Positions 21,850 through 33,470 are shown, counted from the first letter of the stretch. The stretch: 64,000 nt of DNA from Galerina marginata (GCA_023014335.1 JAECYW010000009.1:1860001-1924000); one strand, 5' to 3'. The notes: generated from the sequence alone by a model not told the origin. Translations and numbers: made by a program.

Positions 21850-23981
21850 TCATTCCGGATCCGAGTCGTCTTCCTCACAGTCCTCAGTACAACCAAGTTC
21901 GAGCTTTACTCCATCGGCGGCAAGGGCTGTCACTTCCTGGCAGAATTTGTAAAACTTGTTTGGGTGCTTGTCATGGAACCAGTTGGCGTTACTGTAGAAG
22001 ATGCAGATCGAAAGCATCTGGAGGCATGTAGAATCATTTTCTATGTCTTCGGTTTCGAGCCGCAACGAGTTGGCCAGCAGAAGAGGGTTCCCTGGGTCAG
22101 AAGCGACACGATTTTTGAAGTTTTGCTGCCTTGACTTCATCATGTGGGACATCGCCTTCAAGGTGAAGGAAATATCTCCGTTATAGTAGAAGGACTTACA
22201 GCGCTTCCATAATCTAATGAGAATCGACTTTTTTTATTTTTTTCCGATTTCCCGATTTAGAACTGCTTAATTTGGGTATTTGAGGCACGTGCACTTTGCC
22301 TAACACTTGGCCGGCCACTGGGCTGCCCTACACTTGGCCTCCTCAGTCGCAGAAAAGGCCCCAAAAGCGAGTAAAATCATTTTGTTCAGAAGTAGATGCT
22401 TTTTATTCCTGTAATATCACACAGAAGAACAAACACTGTAGCCTCTCGACGAAACTTGTACAAAACTAAGTACTGCTGCCCTTCTTCTGGAGTTAAAACA
22501 AATTTATGGTGTTACTGGATGCTACAAGGATACTGTATCATCCTGTGAGCATAAAGGTGGCTGTTTTACCAATGAAAATGTCAGAAATGCGGTGAAAGAC
22601 GACCAGATATCGATGATAGGCGAAGTGCACGTGCTTCAAATTCCCAAATTGAGAAATTCTAAATCGGGAAATCGGAAAAAAATAAAAAAAGTTGATTCTC
22701 ATTAGATTATGGAAGCGCTGTAAGATTTGGTAGGCATTCATGTTGTCGACCTTCATTTCTCTGTAGCAAAATGTCTATTTGGTTGATGGTCATATTTGAG
22801 AGGGTAAATGGGGGGTAACATCGCAAATTAAATGTTTTGATAGTTGGCGAGAGTTGGCGTAACATATCCAGAATATGCACCTCGTCCACAAGGTTGTTTT
22901 GGTCAATGTCAAGGTCCACCAAATTACAGGACGACCGGCGAGCAAGTTCGGCAATGGCCTCTGTCCAAAGCAAGTCTGGGTCACCATCCTCCATTTCGAG
23001 GGTGAGACTTTGCAGAGAAGGCACGTTGAGGGAGCACAACAATAGGATGACCGACCTGGTCAGCCCTTCCACTGCAAGATCCTGAAGGTGTGGGATGCTG
23101 TAAGTTGGCAACTGAAGATTCGTGATAAGGTCAGAGCCATTGAAGGTCCTGCAATGCAATACCTCAAGTGAACATACGAGACCCAATATTTCGAAGGATC
23201 GTCCGAGGCTGAACTCAAATGTGATAGATAGATAGGTGAGACACGCCCAATTGACGCCCAACCCCGGCTCTGGAGTAAAATAATGCACATCGAGTTCTTG
23301 TAAGTAAGGAGTAGCCGAGTGGAAGTTCCACAGGGTCAGGTATCGCTGGAACGTTGTTGGTTTCCCAGTGGACATAATATAGATGGTGTTCAATAAGGGA
23401 AATTTATAATTCCTCTGGTCCAACACAACACCAAGGCCACTGAACGCATGGGAACAGCTAAGCTTCCTCCACCAGTGGCAGGATGGCATGATAGATCGAA
23501 AAATATCAACCGGCGGTTCCCAGTCCCGTGGGTTGTATGAAACCAAGAAGTTGAGTTCAAGTGGGGAGCTACCGCCTCGTTCAATCCATTCTTGGAGAAG
23601 GCATTTCTGGATTTCCCATCGATTTTTTGAGAGTTCCAGGTAGACTTCACACCATAGCCTTGGTGTCGACCACGCGATACTCCTCCACGCCCTGCATATT
23701 CTTCCAATCAGGAACTGCACTGGCCGCGTCTTTTGCTCAAATCTCGACTCGCTGAGTGCCGTTACAATGAAGATTTCTGACAAGATGTCAAAAGGAAGTG
23801 AGGACATGATCAGTGATGTTTTGTTCAGCATTTCCTTGAGCTCGTAGCGTTTTCCTTCGAAAACATGTGTCGCTTTCCGTGCAGCGGACAACTGGGCCTC
23901 ATTCTCTGCGATCTTCTGCTCCACGATCTGTCTATTCCAGTGACGTTCAGCGTAGGGATTTTTACTATCATTGTTGGCCAT
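21850..23981 (-). pseudogene. F-box-like/LRR protein, copy 1, split by a MITE
   Basis: This is a member of the tandem F-box-like trio. The 5' part (23981 down to 22723) encodes the conserved start MANND, a heptad-like helix, then the F-box-like segment MSSLPFDILSEIF and IGRICRAWRSIAWSTPRLW, and leucine-rich repeats. The frame stops at LPNLTALP stop, inside inserted DNA. The 3' part (22196 down to 21850) resumes with SFYYNGDISFTLKAMS and the acidic C-terminus EEDDSDPE found in the paralogs. Excising 22199-22720 plus one TA joins the two parts in frame exactly where the paralogs read through. F-box proteins normally recruit substrates to SCF ubiquitin ligases. This copy can make only a truncated protein lacking the last ~115 residues unless the insert is spliced out. 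The ATG at 23981 was chosen by comparison with the paralogs; an in-frame ATG lies at 24089. Confidence 0.85.
22199..22720. mobile_element. 522-bp foldback MITE with ~102-bp inverted repeats, TA target
   Basis: The left arm (22199 to about 22300, starting CAGCGCTTCCATAATC) is the reverse complement of the right arm (about 22620-22720), with roughly eight mismatches. TA flanks both sides (22197-22198 and 22721-22722), the signature of Tc1/mariner-superfamily integration. The interior of about 320 bp has no coding potential. It lies inside F-box copy 1. Confidence 0.9.
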
Positions 23982-24392
23982 AATTGTGCTTGTTTTTGAG
24001 CTGAAGATTTTTAACGGGGACCCAGATAAGAACAAGTTGGTGGTAGTGACGCGCAAGGGTTTGTTGGGGGTTTGCAATGGTGCTGCCAAAGGTTGTAACG
24101 GTTACGTAATAGAGTACTGCTGTCAGTGGATTGTTTCGTTCGTTCGTTCAGCGTGAAGAGCTCCAGTCTGGATACCTTTGCAGATTGCCTTGACCTCGCA
24201 GATGCTTTGTATACATTCTCGATTCGAATTGCACCTCCATTTAAGATATTTGAGAGCTGGTTTTGTGCGTACTGCTGTTCATAACACTGGGAGTAGAAAA
24301 ATCCTAAGGAAAATTCTATGCAATGCAATTTACAAATAAGTAATTGACTCGAGTTTTAAGACTGAAATTTTGCCTAAAGGAAAGCTCTTGAA

Positions 24393-25988
24393 TTATTCGG
24401 AGCCGTCGTCGTAGTCACCCTCCTCGCTGCCTACAAAACCCATCGATTCAAGTTCTAAGTCAACGCCATCATGCAACGCCAAGCCTTCGAAGAATTTACG
24501 AATATCGTTGGGATGTTTGGCCTGGAACCACTCAATATTGGTGTAGTAGATAGTGACTGAAAGATTTGGCAGGTGGGAGGCACTTGAACTGGTGTCCATT
24601 TCTTCAATTTCAAGCTCTGATGGAGTGGTTCTGGGAGAAACATTTTCTGAGTCCGGTCGTCGCGCCCTTGATTTTAGGAGGCGAGACATCGCTTTTAAGG
24701 TAAAAGAAACTTCACCAAAATAGGTGAAGCTTTCGAGGTATGGTAAGCATTCCTCGGGTCGGCCATCATTTCTCTGTAAGGAGAGGTTGAGGTAGTCGAT
24801 GGTCGTATTTGAAAGGGAAAACGAGGAGCAATCCAAACGTAATGTCATGACGGACGGGGATAGTTGGCGTAGCATGTCCAAAATATGAACTTCATCAGTG
24901 AGGTTGTTTTGCTCGAGATCAAGATCCGTCAGACTGCAGGATGATCGGCGGGTCAGTTCAGTGATGGTGGTCGTCCAAAGCAGGCTTGGGCCACCACCGT
25001 CTAAGTGGAGTGCGAGGCTCTTCAGAGCAGGCGTTGTGAATGAGCTTAACAACAACATCACTAGCCTTGTTTCCCCGGTCAGTGAAATCTCCTGCAGGTG
25101 GGGTAGGTGATAAATGGGTAGCTGAATATTGGCAAGATCGGCCGAGCTTCTACGAAGTGTACAGCCCAATGTTTGGAGGGAAGGGACGAGGCCTAATAGT
25201 TCTGAGGACCTGCCAGAGCTGAACTCAAATATGAAACATAGTTCTGTGAGGCATGCCCAGTTGACACCTAAATCTGGGCCAGGCGTCGAATTTGGCAAGT
25301 GAAGTCGCCGCAACTGAGGTGTAGCTGAGTGGAAATTCCACTTGGTCAGATATTGCTGGGATAGTGATGTCTTCCCATTGTGTAGAATAATAATGTTACT
25401 CAACAACGGAAATTGACGTTCCTCTTGAGCCAACAGGAGAGCAAGATTCCTGAATGCACGGTGACAGGAAAGCTTTGTCCAGCGGTGGCAGGAAGTCATG
25501 ATGGGTTGGAAAATGTCGGAGGGTGGATCCCAATTTTGTTGGTCGCGCGGTACCAAGAAATTGAGCTCCAGTGGGGAGCTACCGCCTCGTTCGATCCAAT
25601 CTTGTAGGAGATGTTTCTGCGTTTCCCATCGATCTTTTGAGAGCTCGAGGCAAACTTCACCCCATAAACTTTGTGTAGACCACGCAATACGTCTCCATGC
25701 CCTGCATATTCTGCCAATCAGGAACTGTACTGGGCGCTTCTTGCGCTGATACGTCAATTGGCTGCATGTCGTTATAATGAAGATTTCTGACAAGATGTCG
25801 ACGGGAAGTGATGACATGATAGGTGTCGTGCTGTTCAGCAGCTCCTTGAGTTCATAACGTTTTTCTTCAAAACCCTGGACAGCCCGCCGTGCGGCCGTTA
25901 AATGGACCTCGTTCTCCGCGATCTTCTTTTCTACGGCCCGTCTCTTCCAATGAGGTCCAGTATTGTCGGCGTCACTCTCGTCGTCCAT
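24393..25988 (-). CDS. F-box-like/LRR protein, copy 2
   Basis: This is a single-exon protein of 531 residues starting MDDESD. It has a coiled N-terminal helix (VEKKIAENEVHLTAARRA), an F-box-like motif around residues 60-105 (MSSLPVDILSEIF, IGRICRAWRRIAWS), irregular leucine-rich repeats through residue 430, and an acidic tail ending YDDGSE. It is alignable along its whole length with the copies on both sides. This F-box pattern is widely expanded in agaricomycetes; the expected role is substrate recognition for an SCF ubiquitin ligase, but no partner can be inferred. No break was seen. Confidence 0.85.
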   Translation of the reverse strand: MDDESDADNTGPHWKRRAVEKKIAENEVHLTAARRAVQGFEEKRYELKELLNSTTPIMSSLPVDILSEIFIITTCSQLTYQRKKRPVQFLIGRICRAWRRIAWSTQSLWGEVCLELSKDRWETQKHLLQDWIERGGSSPLELNFLVPRDQQNWDPPSDIFQPIMTSCHRWTKLSCHRAFRNLALLLAQEERQFPLLSNIIILHNGKTSLSQQYLTKWNFHSATPQLRRLHLPNSTPGPDLGVNWACLTELCFIFEFSSGRSSELLGLVPSLQTLGCTLRRSSADLANIQLPIYHLPHLQEISLTGETRLVMLLLSSFTTPALKSLALHLDGGGPSLLWTTTITELTRRSSCSLTDLDLEQNNLTDEVHILDMLRQLSPSVMTLRLDCSSFSLSNTTIDYLNLSLQRNDGRPEECLPYLESFTYFGEVSFTLKAMSRLLKSRARRPDSENVSPRTTPSELEIEEMDTSSSASHLPNLSVTIYYTNIEWFQAKHPNDIRKFFEGLALHDGVDLELESMGFVGSEEGDYDDGSE

Positions 25989-26381
25989 ATGTTGAGTATA
26001 CTTTATTAAACTTGATCGTGATTCGAACGAGGGATATTAGAGTGATACGCGATAAGTGGCTTCGGGAAAGAAAGGAAAAAAATTGCTCCTAAGCAAGAGT
26101 CGCGTCCAAGTTGCGCCAGGTGGTTGTGCGATGACGGGCGCGCCGCGCACTCGCGAGTGTGTTGTTGTTGACCAACACCTTCCGATCACGATAAATTAAA
26201 TAATTTGCAAGTCAAATCAAGAACCCTCGAAGAGTTTAAACTATGCACCTCTAGTCTGCGTAAGACCAATTTGAATCCTAGAATTTTTTTTATCTCGTAC
26301 ATAATATATATACTTATGTGATATAAAAACAATGAACCATACTCAGACGCCGAGTTTGCCCCTAATCATGCTTAGAGGAAT

Positions 26382-28028
26382 TTATTCCGAGTTGTCTTCT
26401 TCGGATTCAGAGTTCAAGTTGTCTTCTTCGGAATCGCCTCCCTCGAAGGAGCCGGAGTTACCTGTACAGTCAAATTCCAGGATAACACCATCGACGGCAA
26501 GTGATGCCACCTCCTTAAAGAATGTGCGAACAATATTGGGGTGTTTGGAGTGAAACCACCCTGTATTGCAGTAGTTGACATTGACCGAAAATTTTTGGGG
26601 GAGGGAGACGCCAGAACTATTTCCCGTTTCCTCACTCCCCAGCGGCGGTGGGCTAATTTTTGAAAGTACATTTGAGCTCGGTGCTATGTCAGAGCGTCGG
26701 ACTCTGGATTTCAGCATGCGAGACATCGCTTTCAAAGTGAAGGAAATTACTCCAGTGTAGACAAAGCTTTCGAGATTTGGTAGGTGTTCTTCTTGTCGGC
26801 CTTTATTTCTCCGTAGCGTCAGGTTAAGGTAGTCGATGATTATATTGGAGAGTGTAAATGATAAGGAACAGTCCAAGGAGAATGTCCTGACGGAGGGGGA
26901 TAGTTGGCGCAACATGTCTACAATCTGATTTTCGTCCGTAAGGTTGTCTTGTCCGATCTCAAGATCTACCAGGTTGCAGGATGACCGGCTGGTCAGTTCA
27001 GCAATAGTAGTCGTCCAATGCATGCTTGGGTCACCATCATCCATGCTAAGTCTGAGGATCGTCAGGGTAGGCGCTGTGATTGAGCTCAACAACAACATAA
27101 CCAGATCCGTCTCCCCATGCGCTGAAATTTCCTCCAAGTGAAGAAGGTGGTGAATGGATAGGTGAAGATTGGCGGGATGGTCTGAGCTTTTGTGGACCCT
27201 GCAATGCAACGCTTTAAGTGAAGGTATGAGACCCAACAGTTTTGACGACCTTCCGGAACCGAACTCGAATGTGATGGATAGATAGGTTAGACACGCCCAA
27301 TTGACATTCAAACCCGGGCCAGGCATCAGACTGGGCAAATGGAGCCGTCGCAAGTGAGGTGTAGCCGAGTGAAAATTCCAATTGGTCAGGTATCGCTGGG
27401 ATGGGGTCAAATTTCCGTAGTGCATGATGTCAATGGCATTTAAGGATGGGAATTGATACTCCCGTCGGGCCAACACAAGAGCAAACTTGTTGAACGGACG
27501 GTGAAAGACAAGTTTTGTCCACCGGTGGCAGGATTTCATGATAGGTTGGAAAATATCGGGGGGTGGCTCCCAATCTTGTTCATTGTACCGTACCGAGAAG
27601 TTGAGCTCCAGCGGCAAATTACCGCCTCGTCTAATCCAGTCTTGTAGGAGATGCTTCTGGGTTTCCCATCGATTCTTCGAGAATTCGATGTGGACTTCAC
27701 ACCATAGCCTTGGTGTAGACCACGCAATGCGTCTCCATGCTCGGCATATTCTTCCAATCAGGAACTGTATTGAGGGCATTCTGTTCATAATCGGGGATTG
27801 GTTGCGTGTCATTGTAACGAAGATTTCTGACAGGATGTCGATAGGGAGTGACGACATAATAGGCGAAGTGCTGTTCAGCAGTTCCTTGAGTTCGTAGCTT
27901 TTCTCTTCGAATGCCTGGACAGCTTTCCGAGCTGCCATTAAGTGGGCCCCGTTCTCCGTGATCTTCTGTTCGACGGCCTGCCTCTTCCATTGAGTTCCAA
28001 CGTTGCTTCCTCCGTCATTGTTGGCCAT
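26382..28028 (-). CDS. F-box-like/LRR protein, copy 3
   Basis: This is a single-exon protein of 548 residues, the longest and apparently intact member of the trio. The start MANNDGG matches copy 1. The F-box-like segment is MSSLPIDILSEIF with IGRICRAWRRIAWSTPRLW, then LRR-like repeats. The C-terminal block FTLKAMSRMLKSR is followed by WFHSKHPNIVRTFF and an acidic tail with repeated SEEDN. It lies head-to-tail with copies 1 and 2, spaced about 400 bp, consistent with tandem duplication. The biochemical role is inferred only from family membership. Confidence 0.85.
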   Translation of the reverse strand: MANNDGGSNVGTQWKRQAVEQKITENGAHLMAARKAVQAFEEKSYELKELLNSTSPIMSSLPIDILSEIFVTMTRNQSPIMNRMPSIQFLIGRICRAWRRIAWSTPRLWCEVHIEFSKNRWETQKHLLQDWIRRGGNLPLELNFSVRYNEQDWEPPPDIFQPIMKSCHRWTKLVFHRPFNKFALVLARREYQFPSLNAIDIMHYGNLTPSQRYLTNWNFHSATPHLRRLHLPSLMPGPGLNVNWACLTYLSITFEFGSGRSSKLLGLIPSLKALHCRVHKSSDHPANLHLSIHHLLHLEEISAHGETDLVMLLLSSITAPTLTILRLSMDDGDPSMHWTTTIAELTSRSSCNLVDLEIGQDNLTDENQIVDMLRQLSPSVRTFSLDCSLSFTLSNIIIDYLNLTLRRNKGRQEEHLPNLESFVYTGVISFTLKAMSRMLKSRVRRSDIAPSSNVLSKISPPPLGSEETGNSSGVSLPQKFSVNVNYCNTGWFHSKHPNIVRTFFKEVASLAVDGVILEFDCTGNSGSFEGGDSEEDNLNSESEEDNSE

Positions 28029-28538
28029 ACTTTTGTCGAGGACACTTATCGAAATTCGTTGTGACTCGGGGAAGAATGTGTTACAGTGGCGCGCGATGAG
28101 TTGATGGTCAAAAAGAAAGAGATGCGAAAATCCTGACTGAAAGTGAACATGGTGTTGCGAGTAATGCTTCCGTCTGTGAAGGAGAGATCCAACTCGCTCT
28201 TGGCTCGCACAGATTCGCGATGTGTGCTATTGTTGACCAGCGCCTTTGGATCCTGATATATTTATTTGGAATTAAACACCCCTCTCACAACCGCCTCCTT
28301 CGAGGAGAAAGAACACTGTTGACCTTCTGGTTTGAGAGTAAAATCTACACTTGCATTCCGTTTCATTATCACGAATCTGACGGGCCGTCTTCCGCCAATT
28401 GCGTAAAGGATCGAGTGGGAATTTTATTGACATTTCCTATTTTAAGTGGATATCTGCTAGCCAAACAAGCTCAATCTATCTCCACATCGACAGCGGTGGG
28501 GACAGCTCTCAGCGCTCACTTTGCTCTCTCATGGGACG
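28029..28538. other. Divergent intergenic region
   Basis: This 510-bp space lies between F-box copy 3 (-) and the SPIN90-type gene (+) and must hold both promoters. I saw no strong TATA box or repeat. A short frame at 28220-28546 overlaps the downstream start but is not supported. Confidence 0.5.
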
Positions 28539-30886
28539 ATGTCTAACCTCGCGCATATTGATTCAAACAACGCACTTATCCTCACAATGCAGGATGATCT
28601 GGGGATTGTCTACTTGATTGAATCCGCTCAGCAGTTCTGGTCAGGTGGGTCTCCTGAACGTTTGTCGATTTGACTCAAATAACATCCCATTCAGAGCTGG
28701 AGGATGTACTCAGGCTTTCAGAAGAGGTACCTACACTTTCGTTGCTGGATGCTACGTTACGAAGGTTCATGGCGTTGTGTTCGACGTACCACGGCACGTG
28801 TTGTCTCTTCGACCGGGATTTAAGGCGGACTGATTGATGTCATTCTCACAGAGCAATACCTTCAAAGCCCACTGCAGCTCGAGCATGCTTGCAACTACCT
28901 TCTCGAATCTGAACTATTTGAGTTCCATTCAGAACGGATGTTGGAGTTAATCATCGACGATGTACAAACGGTACACCTCAAACAAGTATGCCTTTACTCG
29001 TGCAAGCTAACTGTTTTAGGGTAGATCACGGACCCACATTCAGCTTACATTTCGTATGAAGTCCTGTTCTACTACGGACGACACAAAGCCGACTTCTTTC
29101 GGTCACACAAACGCTGGCAGCCTCTGTTACCCCTCCTGATGGACCATATCCTGGTCGAGATCGACCCTGACATTGAGGACACTTATGTTGGGACAGCTGT
29201 TGGAAAAGGTGCTAATTTCAGCTCGGTGCCTATACCCATCGAAGCCAAACTCCGGAGTCTCTGCGTGAAACTTTTATACGAAGTCTGCAAAGTGCAGACA
29301 CTCTCTGTCCAGGATTTAAGTAAGCAATTGGCGTTATAACTTCACTGTATCATATCGTTTAATGAGTTCTTTTCTGCAGAAATCTTTGATGATTCTTTCC
29401 TCGATTATTTGTTCGACTTGGTAGAGCAAACGAAGTACATGCATGACGACACTTTCAACTACTCAGTTATCAAGCTGATCGTCAGTGGCTTTCATTTTTC
29501 ATACTTTTGTTGTTGGCTGATGGGAAGCAGATTGCTATGAATGAACAATTCATGGTAGCGGGGCTAGGCGAAGAGGAAGTACATGCGCATCTGGGCAAAA
29601 AAGAATCATCTGACCCCAAGAATCGGGTTATACGAGTTATGATGCGACGTCTGGGACTGTGTAAAACCTTTGGGGAAAACATGATCTTTATGTTAAATCG
29701 AACTAGTCAGTCTCATCCTATCGTGATCGAAGTCAGACTGACAATCGCCATCATAGAGCATACCCCAGAGGACTTTTGTGTGAAACTGCTCATTCTCAAA
29801 ATCCTATACGTATTATTTTCCACTAAAGGGACATCCGAGTTCTTCTACACCAATGACTTGTGCGTCCTCGTCGACGTCTTTCTGAGAGAACTTGCAGATT
29901 TGGACGAAGAGAATGAATCAGTGAGAACATACTCTTCTCGTTGAAGCTCCTGCCTTTTACTGACAACGAAGTAGCTGCGACACACATATTTGCGGGTACT
30001 GCATCCTCTACTTACCAAAACACAGCTTCGAGAAGTTCCGTACAAACGACCCCAGATCCTTGTTGCTCTTGAATCGATGACCGCAAAATCCAGAATACGC
30101 GAGATTAATCCGACAACGAAACGTCTTGTCGAACGATGTCTATCCGGTGACTGGTGTATCCCTCTCAGAGAGTTGCGGATGTCGTCTGGCGACAGTGAAC
30201 ACCGCGTTGGAAGCCCGAATAGTGAGGGATCCGCTATTCTTAGCCCGCCTGGTCACCCCGGGCCTATGTCAATGGCCGCCTCCCAGCGTCTTGAAGTTTC
30301 GAGCTCAAGCAGGGTGATGATGTCAATGAAGTACAGCAAAAGCGTGGAGAATCTATCAGGACGTCTCGACTCACCAAGACAACCTCTGCGCTCACCTTTG
30401 GACCAAGCCCGCCGGCCAAGCAATGCAAGTGTGCACAGCCTTCCTGGTGCCGTCGCTTCATCATCAAAGGTTCCTCTCGCCCCAGCCCCCAAAAAGCGTA
30501 GCACAAGTACAGCTGCTGAAAGTCATCATCATCCCTCGCGACACAGCTCTCTGGATAGTGACTTTCTTGAGTATAGCCAGACCAAACTCGTAATATCTGT
30601 AGGGGACCGCGTCAATACAATCAACACCAACTCATCTCATCCATCTGCCTCGCGACAACACAATCCTCCGGTGCCTGTCACTTCTGTCCCACTTGCTAAT
30701 GTCGAAGATTCTCCGCAACGTAGGCGAAGACCACCTCCTCCTGCCCCTCCTAAACGCCGGAAACCGCCTGCTATTCCGATTGGGACAACGAATAGCGGGG
30801 CCACGATCACATCAATTAGGTCCTCTGAGCCGAGCCCTCTTGCCAAGATCCACAAACCTCAGATAGGGCTCCAGCAGGCGTCGTAG
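28539..30886 (+). CDS. SPIN90/Ldb17/Dip1-type actin regulator, apparent frameshift
   Basis: Proteins of this family (DUF2013, SPIN90 leucine-rich domain) bind Arp2/3 complex and start linear actin filaments at endocytic patches. Exons join across introns at 28645-28694, about 28987-29023, after VQDL near 29319, near 29479 and near 29920. They give QDDLGIVYLIESAQQFWSEL, YLLESELFEFHSERMLELI, SYEVLFYYGRHKADFF, LLMDHILVEIDPDIEDTY, SLCVKLLYEVCK, NRVIRVMMRRLG, SHPIVIEVRLTIAIIEHTP and YLRVLHPLLTKTQLREVPYK, all family-like. The C-terminal ~250 residues are Ser/Pro rich with a polyproline, basic stretch (RRRRPPPPAPPKRRKPP) suited to SH3 binding. Near 28829 there is one surplus base: the frame reads FDRDLRR then runs into TGA, while +2 continues LIDVILTEQYLQ. 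No intron with normal sites repairs it. Without it the protein would be about 690 residues. Confidence 0.8.
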
Positions 30887-31359
30887 AGACACCTCTTGGG
30901 TTTCTCATTCCATAAATACACATGCCCTTCTCTGATTTTTTTTTTACGGTGGCACGTTTACATCCCTTTTATTATTATTACGTGGTTCAACTTGTTTTCC
31001 CGTCATGGATTCTTTTTCACGTCTGTTACTGTGACCATGTCTTCTATCCCACGGACGTCGTTCATAGCAATCAAATTCTCTCGCTTGAGTGCAATGTCAA
31101 TTGGGTTTTTCGTTCTGACCTTAATGTCTCAACTTTCGCTGTAAGATGCAATGTGGGCATCCTGGTTCCTTTCAACCTTGCTTGTTCAAGTGTTCTACAC
31201 CGTCGCTGTTCGCGACCTTGTTGTTTACATGTGTGCCGCGCCCATCTGGCCAAACGGTTAACTGACAGCCGGAAAATGAAATCGAATCTTCTTGGGCACA
31301 TGCTACCTGTATTCTCCCTTTTTTCACCCACTTTTCCGTACGCCAGTGACTAGACAGCG
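30887..31359. other. Intergenic
   Basis: This is the 3' flank of the SPIN90-type gene and the promoter of the next plus-strand gene. It is T-rich after 30930. No gene is seen. Confidence 0.5.
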
Positions 31360-33470
31360 ATGGAACGACCTAAATGTGCTGCGACGGACTCTCTCCGCAT
31401 TGCCTGCTCGTTTGGGGCGAAGGAAGGAACCAAATGGTGTCCTCGCCACGATGAGGTGCGCACGGGTCAGGCCTGTCAGGAGTTCCTTTTCCATGACCTT
31501 ATTCTGTCGGCTTTCAATCGTAGGAACGCAGGAAACTCTACTTCGGATACAAGGCTCATCATGCTGCCCTCGCTGTGTTCCCTGAAAACTCGATATGCCG
31601 CGATATTAAAGCCATTAGAACCTGCAGGTCGTTCGACAAAGTCAAGGGATGGAGCAAGGCCCTGCGAAGCAAACACCGACTGTTGACTCGGTTCGGGTTG
31701 GTTCTCTTATGCACATTGGATGCTCAATTAACGTGTTTTGTCTTCGAAGGTGCATTGAAGCACGATCTTATTTTACTGAGAGGTTCTTCGGGTAAGCCAT
31801 TCACCCTCAACAACGCGGCCTCTGACGTTATTCCGCTTGTGTTAGGAATGATATGGTTCGTGTTTTTTTCTTATTCCTTGGAAATTCTTTCTCATGTGAG
31901 TCAACAGGACTTCGGACACAAAACCTTTTGGCATCATCTCCACAAACAACGAGATGAACTAGAATGTCTCCTCATCGACGTTGAACGGCGCGCTTTCGAG
32001 CTTTTCCTGGTTTCCAAGAACGCCATGTGGGTCCTAGAGCACCAGCGCTCTTCCTCAGACACTACATTGGAGGAATGCGGTGTTTACGACGATGAGCCGA
32101 TCTTGAAGCCAAAGAAAACTGTCTCCTCCCAAACTTTGGACCTTGAAGACATTGAGGACCCTTTAGACGTCGCGATACGAGAGAAGCGCGATGGATTATT
32201 GGAGAAGATTGGGACCCGTCTCGCACGATATTGTGCACCTGCACGATCACAATACTACCACGAAAGGATCCAAGTCATCTGTGCTTGCTTTGCTCGGGCT
32301 GTTCATGCTGATCCAATACTTATGATGCTGGCTCAGAACTACCCCCATGTCATGTCCATTATGAAGGATGCCAGCTTAGACCTGCCGACTGTTGAGAAAC
32401 TCTGGATGGCTATTAAGAACCTTTATGTCGACGATGTCCGTGCTGCCATCGATGACGTCCTGCATCCGGTCCGCCTGACAGGCGAATATGTCGTTGTCTG
32501 TGGCATACGTCTGCACAAGGAACCGAGTGGTGTTAGTCTGCCGTTTCACGGATGGGGCCATATGACCTCCGTATTTCCGTGCTATTCTTGTGTACGAAGG
32601 GTCTGCAAGTCTGTCAGTGTGAATATTTTTTACTTTTATGTTTTGCTAACATATATGCTTCAGGTCGACGATATCGTAGCCCTTACAAAATACGCTCATC
32701 TTAGCAAATCTGGACTCGCGCAATCGCACACAAAATACGACTTTAACATCGAAGGATCTCGCACACTAGCTCTTTGTGGATTCGTTCCAAATTCCATCGA
32801 TTCAGGCGGGCCTCGTTATTATGTCGAAAAAGACAATCGTCATACCAGAGGCAACAAACCACTTTGGAGAGAAAGCAAAATCAATCATGTCATTTGCGCT
32901 GGACTGTCGCTGACGGACCCAAAGACGCAAGTCTTCGTTAACGCCTGTCTTCGGCATCCCAATTTCATGGTTCTTTGTCGGAAAGGAGCCGACGGGCGGC
33001 CGATTCGTAGTAAGCCTCTATGTGGCACAGAATATCGTATGGCCGACACACGCGCTGGTTTGAAGAACGCGAAATGGGATCCCACCTCCGCTGTTCTTTT
33101 TGTAGATACAGTCTTAGAGGAAGCTCGCCCTCTCATCTTCGCCGACAAGCACCTTAGCGATTGCTTTCAGATTGTTATCGTTAACGGCGGAGAAGGTGGA
33201 GTTGAAGACTTTGTCGAGAGGCTCAATCAGGTTTGGTATCAAGTGTACGAAGTGGACAATTTTACGGAGCTCGTGGCCCTCATCGTCCAACCTTACGTAG
33301 ACGACAAAGAGCTAGAGGTGGACGATGACGAGGCATCAGACGCAGTACACATCGTTCCAAATGTTGAACCCGATGTATCGAAGTCATACTCGGAGTTGTG
33401 GAATCGAGCTCCTCGGCCAGGACATCTGGTGGACGATGAGATGGGTGTCGAGACCATTACTAATTATTGA
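31360..33470 (+). CDS. Conserved fungal protein of unknown function, N-terminal Cys/His motif
   Basis: About 600 residues after removal of five introns: 31453-31522, two short ones around 31697-31850, one at about 31863-31912, and an in-frame 51-nt intron at 32613-32663. The N-terminus MERPKCAATDSL...ACSFGAKEGTKWCPRHDE has the C-x(n)-C-x(n)-WC-xx-H arrangement of small zinc-binding motifs. It is followed by KLYFGYKAHHAALA, RSFDKVKGWSKALRSKHRLL and FGHKTFWHHLHKQRDELE. The middle is helical, with WMAIKNLYVDDVRAAID. The C-terminal half carries VLFVDTVLEEARPLIFADKH and an acidic segment DDKELEVDDDEASDA. I recognise the overall pattern as a widespread uncharacterised agaricomycete family but cannot assign a function. 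No signal peptide or membrane helix is evident. Confidence 0.75.
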
